Position numbers and translations under genes: made by a program. The notes below the pieces were generated by a model that saw only the letters and a list, made by a program, of their open reading frames with translations, was not told the DNA's origin and did no database searches. A stretch of 20,697 bases of DNA, from the NCBI GenBank assembly GCA_934526185.1, contig CAKTAA010000039.1, forward strand, positions 1 to 20,697. The letters run 5' to 3'. This document shows, one piece after another, positions 15,112-20,697 of the stretch. How positions within the stretch are numbered: position 1 is the first letter of the stretch; the number at the start of each line of letters is the position of its first letter. The DNA is from an uncultured Eubacteriales bacterium (GTDB lineage: Bacteria > Bacillota > Clostridia > Oscillospirales > CAG-272).

Positions 15112-16830
15112 ATGAAATTTAAAAAATGGCTGGCCGGGACTCTTTGCGTGCTTTTTGCACTGTTCTTGTGTATGCCGACAGCAATTTTGACTGTGTCAGC
15201 GTCCGGCCCGACGCTGACTACAACACTCACAGATAATGTCATTCAGCGCGGCAGCAAAAAAACTTTCGATGTCTGGGCAAGAAACGCCTCGGGAGAGAAA
15301 ATAAAAGTCACTGTAAAACTGAACGGTCAGAAAGTGGAGCCCACATGGGATGACAACGAAAAAACCAGCTATACGCTTGTTTTTACCACAGAGGGAGAAA
15401 ATATTGTTACAGTTGCCGCCTCCTCCGACGGAGGGAAAAAGAAACAACTGACCTATCATATCACCTATCAAAAGGCCGCCGCTGGGGAATCGATCGGAGT
15501 CGCCACCTGGAGCGTAGAAATGTTTACCATTGGCTGCGGTTATCTGATATATCCTGTAGAAATGGAAATCTATGAAGGTGAAACGGCAGCGGAGCAATTG
15601 ATTCGGCTGCTGCATAAACATGGCTTTGTCGGATATTACGGCGGTACCCTTAAATCCTCCTTCTATCTGGCATATATTGCAGACGGTACCGCGTCCGGAG
15701 AAAAATATAACAACTATCAGAAAAGCGGAGCGCCGTCATTCCCTCAATATTTAAACCTTTCTCCCTCTATCCCCTCCATACTGACACCATTTCTTGAGGA
15801 CACCATGACTTTCTGCGATCCCGACGACTATAAAAAAAACTGGAAGGGCTATCTCGGTGAGTTCGCTTTTACCAACGGCTCAGGATGGATGTATTGCATA
15901 AATAACGTCTTCCCCAACGTCGGTTTTGCTGACAGCTATGTCTCTGACGGCGATGTAGTACGCGTTCAGTTCACACTCGGCTACGGTGCAGATATCGGCG
16001 GATTCGGCGCTGTCGGAACTGATATTCCCAATGTGGATAATCAACCCTCCTCCGCCTACTTTACAGTGGCCGATAAAGACGAGCTCAGCCAAGCGATCTG
16101 CAAAGCCCTGTCTTCCGGCCTCATGACAAGGGGAAATGTAAAAAAAGCATATGACTCCGCCCTGTCGGCCATGGAAACACTGAACGCGCCGCAGAGTGCG
16201 GTCGATGCCGCCGCAAACGAGCTGCGCGACGCTTTGTCCAACCCCGTTAACGTCCAGCCGCAGACACCTGTGGAAACCAACAGACCGGACATGCAAGCGC
16301 CGTCAGAAACCAATCCGCCGAAAAACAGCGACATCCCCGTCGTATCGAACAAACCGAATACGGAAAAAAACATATCTCCTGGTAACACAGAAACGACCGG
16401 TCCTGCCGTTGTTTCCCAAACGCTTCCTGAAGGGACCGCCTCAACCTCTATAGCCGAGACGAACAGCACAAGTTCGGTTTCGGATACCGTCCTGACAAAG
16501 CCGAATGCAAATATCGATACGGAGTCGAAAGCATTAGACGACACGCCGGCATCATCGGACAGTCAATCGTCCAATTCCCGCAAAGCAATGGATAACTCAG
16601 GCACCGGAACTGAGAAGACAGCAGACGCAGGCTCTGACATCTCCTCTGAAGATAGGTTCGATGAAAACAGCGCTTACGGCAGCAACTCTGCAGGTTCCGT
16701 CATTACTACAGTTGTTTTTCTTCTTTCTCTGACGGCCGTCGCCGTTATCGCGGCTGCCTTTTATATAAAAAAGAAAAAAGCAGCCGCTCTTCCAAACCCG
16801 GAACAGAAAGGAAGCGATGAGAATGATTAA
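15112..16830 (+). CDS. Membrane-anchored DUF4430 (transcobalamin beta-like) surface protein
   Basis: This is a 572-residue exported protein. Residues 1-30 are a signal peptide (LTVSA); about 33-118 an Ig-like strand-rich domain; about 125-295 a DUF4430 domain, the family related to the C-terminal beta domain of transcobalamin and intrinsic factor, with an EGETAAEQLIRLL helix, NGSGWMYCINNVFPNVG (255-271) and VSDGDVVRVQFTLGYGADIG. About 310-377 is a short helical segment, 378-525 a low-complexity Pro/Ser/Thr/Asn stalk that could span the wall, 528-551 a transmembrane helix, followed by a KKKK cytoplasmic tail. There is no SPQTG signal, so it is membrane-held, not wall-linked. The ATG at 15112 follows AGGAG. 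Its end overlaps the next gene by 14 bases, implying coupled translation. Pairing with an alpha-barrel protein to hold cobalamin is inference. Confidence 0.87.
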   Translation: MKFKKWLAGTLCVLFALFLCMPTAILTVSASGPTLTTTLTDNVIQRGSKKTFDVWARNASGEKIKVTVKLNGQKVEPTWDDNEKTSYTLVFTTEGENIVTVAASSDGGKKKQLTYHITYQKAAAGESIGVATWSVEMFTIGCGYLIYPVEMEIYEGETAAEQLIRLLHKHGFVGYYGGTLKSSFYLAYIADGTASGEKYNNYQKSGAPSFPQYLNLSPSIPSILTPFLEDTMTFCDPDDYKKNWKGYLGEFAFTNGSGWMYCINNVFPNVGFADSYVSDGDVVRVQFTLGYGADIGGFGAVGTDIPNVDNQPSSAYFTVADKDELSQAICKALSSGLMTRGNVKKAYDSALSAMETLNAPQSAVDAAANELRDALSNPVNVQPQTPVETNRPDMQAPSETNPPKNSDIPVVSNKPNTEKNISPGNTETTGPAVVSQTLPEGTASTSIAETNSTSSVSDTVLTKPNANIDTESKALDDTPASSDSQSSNSRKAMDNSGTGTEKTADAGSDISSEDRFDENSAYGSNSAGSVITTVVFLLSLTAVAVIAAAFYIKKKKAAALPNPEQKGSDEND

Positions 16831-18694
16831 ACGATTGGCAATTGTTCTTATCAGTATTACGCTTTTGTCTTTTGTTTGTTTCACAGCGGCATCTGCGAAT
16901 TCTGCTGCAGCGGATGTATGGAATGTTGCAAACGGAATCATCGAATGGAAGAAGGCGGACAATGGCTCCGCACCAAACGGATATTTGATAAACGAAATTT
17001 TTCTGGAGCTTGCCGGTTCCACCCCCGGCGACTGGTTTCCCATCGGCCTCGGAAGGTTAGGTATTGCCGACAACTACGGCGGATATCTTGCTGTTGTCAA
17101 GGATCAAATTGAGGAGCGATACAGGCAGCCCGGAAAGCTGAGCGCGGCAAAAGCGACAGAATGGCATCGGATTTCTCTTGCCGTCCTTGCGGCGGGAGGA
17201 GATCCGACGAGCATCGGAATCGATGAATCCGGCAATCCGATCAATTTGATAGCAGACGGCACATATAATCGGGGGAAGACAACGCCGCTTGGTAGGCAGG
17301 GCATCAACGGCTGGATTTGGGGCCTTATTGCCCTCGACAGCATGCGTTACGAAATCCCGCAGGATGCTTATTATACCAGAGATGATATCATCATTGAAAT
17401 TCTGCGGCAGCAGTTACCGGACGGCGGTTTTGCGCTGAGCGGCAAAGTATCCGATCCGGATATTACAGCAATGGCGCTGCAGGCCCTTGCCCCCTATTAT
17501 AACAGCGAAAGAACCTATACATATACGCAGAAAACACTGGAGGAAGAAGTCACAAAAACCGTTCGTCAGATCGTGGAGGAAGCGCTCGCATGCCTTTCTG
17601 ATTTGCAGCTTGAAACCGGAGATTTTTCAAGCTGGGGAACCCAGAATGTGGAAAGCACCGATCAGGTTGCGGTAGCTCTCTGCTGTCTCGGCATCAACCC
17701 CCTTGAGGATGAACGTTTTATCAAAAACGGAAATACCCTGCTCGACGGAATCCTTCGCTATCGCATGACCGACGGCGGATTTATCCACTCCTTTACCTAC
17801 GATCCCGATAACCCCACCTCTCTGCCGGATCAATCGAACACCATGGCAAGCGAACAGACACTTTATGCAATGGCTGCGCTTTGGCGGCAGGCTAAGGAAA
17901 TGCGAACCCTGTACGATTTTCGTCCCGAACAAAGCAATGCACTGAAGCAGCGAATTGCTGATTTGGAAGCAAAAATCGAAGAAATCAGTGCTTCTGCTCC
18001 AAAAACTGAGCTGGAGGAGATGCTCGTGTCCTTCTACTCCATCCCCGAGGATGAGCGCAGCTATGTAAGCAACTATTGGCTTCTGTCCGACTTAGCGAAA
18101 GCCGTCGGCATAAACGTACAGCAAATTGCCGACGTCACCCCCGTTGTGGAAAGCCCGAAGGATGACGGCAGCGAATCAGCGCTTCTTTACTTTTCCGCAT
18201 CCGACCGTGAAACAGTGGTTAACCTCTCTGAAGAGCTGACGACCGAGCAGTACGTCCTTGTAACTACGCTGCTTGACAAGCTGCAGCAGTCCGAAGATTT
18301 TGAAGAAAAAGAGGAATATCTGCAGAAGCTGAGGGCGGCCAAGGAAAAAATAGCCGCAATACAGACGGAAATCGACAGTATAAATGATGAAATCAGGAAA
18401 AAGCTTTATCCCTTCGAAGGCATGTCGCTGAAGGACAAGCCAACAGTGGACAGCATCACAGACCGATATGAAGCGCTGAGCGAATATGATAGGGCGAAAA
18501 TTCTGCGTTGGGAAGATGTAATCAAAACCAAAACACAGCTTGATAACCTTTTGAGGGGCATCTTTGTTGCCGTCGTTTTGTGTATCACCGCCGCGGTAGT
18601 TTTCATTTTTCTCATTCGTAGAAAACGAAAAAAGCGCAGACGCAAGGAGCTTAAAATGGAAGAACTTTCCTCGCTTTATGAAAGAGACGAATAG
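16817..18694 (+). CDS. Membrane-anchored alpha/alpha-barrel (transcobalamin alpha/prenyltransferase-like) protein
   Basis: This is a 625-residue exported protein. Residues 1-28 are a signal peptide (TAASA); about 32-370 an alpha/alpha-barrel closely matching the one in the giant protein: AKATEWHR, NLIADGTYN, QGINGWIWGLIALD, DPDITAMALQALAPYYN, VESTDQVAVALCCLGINP and LLDGILRYRMTDGGF. As there, the cyclase DxDD reads DPDI. Next come a helical region with EDERSYVSNY (a block also present after the barrel of the giant protein), a predicted coiled coil (about 465-530), a transmembrane helix (about 580-600) and a very basic tail (RRKRKKRRRKE). The ATG at 16817 and an in-frame ATG at 16823 both fit the AAAGGAAG site. 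It overlaps the preceding DUF4430 gene and is 20 bases from the next DUF4430 gene. It probably binds the same ligand as its paralogue, closer to the membrane. Confidence 0.87.
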   Translation: MRMIKRLAIVLISITLLSFVCFTAASANSAAADVWNVANGIIEWKKADNGSAPNGYLINEIFLELAGSTPGDWFPIGLGRLGIADNYGGYLAVVKDQIEERYRQPGKLSAAKATEWHRISLAVLAAGGDPTSIGIDESGNPINLIADGTYNRGKTTPLGRQGINGWIWGLIALDSMRYEIPQDAYYTRDDIIIEILRQQLPDGGFALSGKVSDPDITAMALQALAPYYNSERTYTYTQKTLEEEVTKTVRQIVEEALACLSDLQLETGDFSSWGTQNVESTDQVAVALCCLGINPLEDERFIKNGNTLLDGILRYRMTDGGFIHSFTYDPDNPTSLPDQSNTMASEQTLYAMAALWRQAKEMRTLYDFRPEQSNALKQRIADLEAKIEEISASAPKTELEEMLVSFYSIPEDERSYVSNYWLLSDLAKAVGINVQQIADVTPVVESPKDDGSESALLYFSASDRETVVNLSEELTTEQYVLVTTLLDKLQQSEDFEEKEEYLQKLRAAKEKIAAIQTEIDSINDEIRKKLYPFEGMSLKDKPTVDSITDRYEALSEYDRAKILRWEDVIKTKTQLDNLLRGIFVAVVLCITAAVVFIFLIRRKRKKRRRKELKMEELSSLYERDE

Positions 18695-18714
18695 AACTGA
18701 AAGGAGGAAGCAAA

Positions 18715-19263
18715 GTGAAAAAAGATATTCTTTCCATTCTTGGTATCATTTTGCTTGTTGCGGCTGTCATCAATGGTACGCATATCCAATCGGTAGACGA
18801 ATATTACCTGACGCACATTGACGATATTACACCGGACAGCGAAACGGTAACCATCAGCATACGCTGCAACACGATTCTCGACAATTACAGCGAACTTGAT
18901 CCGAGCCTCAGATCAGAAGAATTCGTTCCCTCGGACGGTGTAATTCTGCCGCCGACCGAATACGTACTCCGGCCGGGAGACACAGTGTTTGATATCCTCG
19001 ACCGAGCTGTACGGTATAACAGGATACAGATGGAATACCAGGGCGCAGACCAAAACAGCTACGACAGCGTTTACATTCAGGGAATTCACTATCTCTATGA
19101 ATTTTCCTGCGGCCCGCTTTCCGGATGGATGTACCGGGTGGACGGCGTATATCCCAATTACGGGTGCTCAAAATATAAGCTGACGAACGGCCAGGTAATC
19201 GAGTGGGTTTACACCTGCAACCTTGGAAAAGATGTAGGATGCATTTGGATTAAAGAAACATAG
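18715..19263 (+). CDS. Small membrane-anchored DUF4430 (transcobalamin beta-like) protein
   Basis: This is a 182-residue protein with an N-terminal hydrophobic anchor (about 4-22, no clear cleavage site) and one extracellular domain. Residues about 45-175 are DUF4430: LRPGDTVFDILDRAVRYN, then IHYLYEFSCGPLSGWMYRVD, then GVYPNYGCSKYKLTNGQVIE and WVYTCNLGKDVG. The SGWMYxVxxxxPNxG core is shared with the 572-residue protein. It has no Ig domain or stalk, so it must sit close to the membrane. The GTG start at 18715 lies seven bases after AAGGAGG. It directly follows the alpha-barrel gene and precedes EcfT, so its natural partner is the 625-residue protein. Cysteines at about 51, 132, 151 and 168 could form disulfides. 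The ligand is inferred, not shown. Confidence 0.87.
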   Translation: MKKDILSILGIILLVAAVINGTHIQSVDEYYLTHIDDITPDSETVTISIRCNTILDNYSELDPSLRSEEFVPSDGVILPPTEYVLRPGDTVFDILDRAVRYNRIQMEYQGADQNSYDSVYIQGIHYLYEFSCGPLSGWMYRVDGVYPNYGCSKYKLTNGQVIEWVYTCNLGKDVGCIWIKET

Positions 19264-19315
19264 AAAGTATTGAAATTTTTCGGAATATTTTATCCTCGGC
19301 GGATTGAAATACCGC

Positions 19316-19356
19316 CGGGCGTCGCGGAACGCTGCAAAAAATTTGCAGCATGCCCG
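19316..19356 (+). other. Hairpin upstream of the likely EcfT start
   Basis: GCTGCAAA (19331-19338) and TTTGCAGC (19342-19349) form a perfect 8-bp stem with an AAA loop; outer arms CGGGC (19316-19320) and GCCCG (19352-19356) can close around it. It ends 22 bases before the GTG at 19378. It may tune EcfT translation or mRNA stability. Confidence 0.5.
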
Positions 19357-19377
19357 CAGAAAGGAACGGTCATAGCA

Positions 19378-20259
19378 GTGAAAGCTTTCGGAAATTATCA
19401 TCCGTTTGTGCTGATGTTCTATTTTTTATCGGTTCTGCTCACCGCAATGTTTATTTCCAATCCCATACTCCAGGCAACGGCTTTGCTCGGCGGCATCCTG
19501 TTTTGTCTGATGCTTCAGAAGCGGAGTGCGATAGCTGGAAACCTCGGCTTTTACATACCTCTGTTTCTCATAGTCGCCGTTACCAATCCTCTGTTTTCGC
19601 ACAATGGCATAACTCCATTGTTCTTCCTCAACGGCAATCCCGTAACCCTTGAGGCCCTTCTTTACGGCATTGCCATTGCGGTTACGGTTGTCGGCGTCAT
19701 GATGTGGTGCAAGTGTTACAGCGAAATCATGACAAGCGATAAATTTCTTTATCTGTTCGGCAAAACCGTTCCAAAGCTTTCGCTGATTTTATCCATGGCG
19801 CTTCGCTTTGTTCCGATGTACAAGCGGCAGCTTCACAAGGTCGGTCGGACGCAAAAAGCAATGGGGCTGTATTCCTCAAAAAGCTTTGTAGACAAGATCA
19901 GAAGCTACATGCGCGTTTTCATGGCAATGATTTCCTGGTCTCTAGAAAACGCTATGGACACCTCTGCCTCGATGAAAGCAAGAGGCTATGGCATCAAGGG
20001 CAGAACCCAATTCTCTCTATTTCGGTTTTATTTCGGCGATGCCGTACTGCTTGCCGTATGTGTTTGTCTGCTCGGCGTTACAATGGCCGGTACCGCCGCA
20101 GGCGAAACCGTATTCTATTACTACCCGAGGTTAAGCGCAGTGAATGTATCCGTCTATGCGGTCACAGTTTACACGGCTTTCGGTATCCTGTCCTTTCTGC
20201 CGTTTATCATTGAAGTTAAGGAGGCTTTCTTATGGAAATATTACATATCGAAAATCTGA
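19378..20259 (+). CDS. ecfT: ECF transporter transmembrane coupling protein EcfT
   Basis: This is about 293 residues from the GTG at 19378, the usual EcfT length. EcfT joins a substrate-binding S-component to the ATPases of a vitamin importer. The start VKAFGNYHPFVLMFYFLSVL matches the normal EcfT N-terminus, followed by several hydrophobic segments, LSMALRFVPMYKRQLHKVGR and the coupling motif SMKARGYG. The first coupling motif, normally an A-R-G type, reads TQKAMG here. AAGGA lies 12 bases before the GTG. A longer reading from TTG at 19270 is open and adds 36 residues, but it has a poor ribosome site and spans a hairpin, so I prefer the short form. It overlaps the ATPase gene by 28 bases. 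Context (B12 riboswitch, DUF4430 proteins) suggests cobalamin or a precursor as substrate; the S-component is not in the window. Confidence 0.86.
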   Translation: MKAFGNYHPFVLMFYFLSVLLTAMFISNPILQATALLGGILFCLMLQKRSAIAGNLGFYIPLFLIVAVTNPLFSHNGITPLFFLNGNPVTLEALLYGIAIAVTVVGVMMWCKCYSEIMTSDKFLYLFGKTVPKLSLILSMALRFVPMYKRQLHKVGRTQKAMGLYSSKSFVDKIRSYMRVFMAMISWSLENAMDTSASMKARGYGIKGRTQFSLFRFYFGDAVLLAVCVCLLGVTMAGTAAGETVFYYYPRLSAVNVSVYAVTVYTAFGILSFLPFIIEVKEAFLWKYYISKI

Positions 20260-20697
20260 GCTTTCGGTATCCGAAAACTGAAAACAATGCTGTGGAAAAT
20301 ATCACACTGAGTATCAACAGTGGTGATTTCGTCGTGGTGTGCGGTGAATCCGGCTGCGGCAAGACGACATTTTTGAAGCTGCTGAAAAAAGAGCTTGCCC
20401 CGGCAGGTGAAAGGAGAGGACAAATATTTTACCGCGGCCTCCCGCAGGATGCGCTGGATGAGAAAACAAATGCTGCTGAAATCGGATATGTCCTGCAAAA
20501 TCCGGACAATCAGATCGTCACCGACAAGGTGTGGCACGAGCTTGCTTTCGGTCTTGAAAACCTCGGCGTGCCGACGGAAGTCATCCGCCGAAGAGTCGGG
20601 GAAATGGCCAGCTATTTCGGCATACAGGACTGGTTCCGCAAGAAAACGGACGAGCTTTCGGGTGGCCAGAAACAGCTTTTGAATCTTGCCTCCATCA
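20232..20697 (+). CDS. ECF transporter ATPase EcfA, N-terminal part (cut by window edge)
   Basis: The first 155 residues of an ABC ATPase are visible: MEILHIENLSFRYPKTENNA, Walker A GESGCGKTT (38-46), Q-loop LQNPDNQI (88-95, the NPDNQ form typical of ECF ATPases), and signature LSGGQKQ (142-148). Walker B and the H-loop lie beyond the edge. The gene may be a single EcfA or a fused two-domain form; this cannot be told here. The ATG at 20232 follows AAGGAGG embedded in the end of ecfT, so translation is coupled. It powers vitamin uptake together with EcfT. Confidence 0.94.
   Translation, partial: MEILHIENLSFRYPKTENNAVENITLSINSGDFVVVCGESGCGKTTFLKLLKKELAPAGERRGQIFYRGLPQDALDEKTNAAEIGYVLQNPDNQIVTDKVWHELAFGLENLGVPTEVIRRRVGEMASYFGIQDWFRKKTDELSGGQKQLLNLASI

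Noticed and set aside
9873..18694. Terpene cyclase or prenyltransferase enzymes
   Set aside because: The barrels lack the full DxDD motif, are exported to the surface, and sit beside DUF4430 and ECF genes under a B12 riboswitch.

Overview
The window comes from a low-to-mid GC Gram-positive bacterium, most likely an anaerobic member of the Clostridia (Bacillota). The support is a tRNA-Phe-type T-box leader, strong Shine-Dalgarno sequences, a small Spo0A C-terminal-like protein, SPQTG-type wall-sorting signals and an ECF-type vitamin transporter. I cannot name genus or species from the sequence.

Left part (1-2600). On the minus strand, a consensus sigma-A promoter and a T-box leader with its terminator precede a small ASCH/PUA-like gene and then pheS, which runs off the left edge. 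Next come a Spo0A C-terminal-like gene (minus) and a divergent small XRE regulator (plus). Middle part (2600-8900). A MATE efflux gene (minus) has a perfect palindrome touching its likely -10 box. A large secreted or membrane-anchored DUF4838 protein (plus) follows, with two hydrophobic segments inside its N-terminal module. A zinc-ribbon membrane protein (minus) lies back-to-back with a second XRE regulator (plus); both have recognisable promoters.

Right part (9000-20697) is the striking region. A cobalamin (B12) riboswitch with a downstream terminator precedes a plus-strand gene series. In order it holds a small homing-endonuclease-associated-repeat protein; a 1726-residue wall-anchored protein with three GLUG-repeat blocks and an alpha/alpha-barrel (prenyltransferase/transcobalamin alpha-like) domain; a membrane-anchored DUF4430 (transcobalamin beta-like) protein; a second membrane-anchored alpha-barrel protein; a second, smaller membrane-anchored DUF4430 protein; EcfT; and an EcfA ATPase that is cut by the right edge.

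My reading is that this is a B12-controlled capture and import system. The two halves of a eukaryotic-type transcobalamin/intrinsic factor (alpha barrel plus beta domain) are carried on separate surface polypeptides, occur twice in the order alpha-beta-alpha-beta, and feed an ECF transporter. The riboswitch, the fold families and the gene order are read from sequence and family knowledge. Cobalamin binding, the pairing of the subunits and a relay from wall to membrane are inference. No S-component is visible; it would have to lie to the right or elsewhere in the genome.
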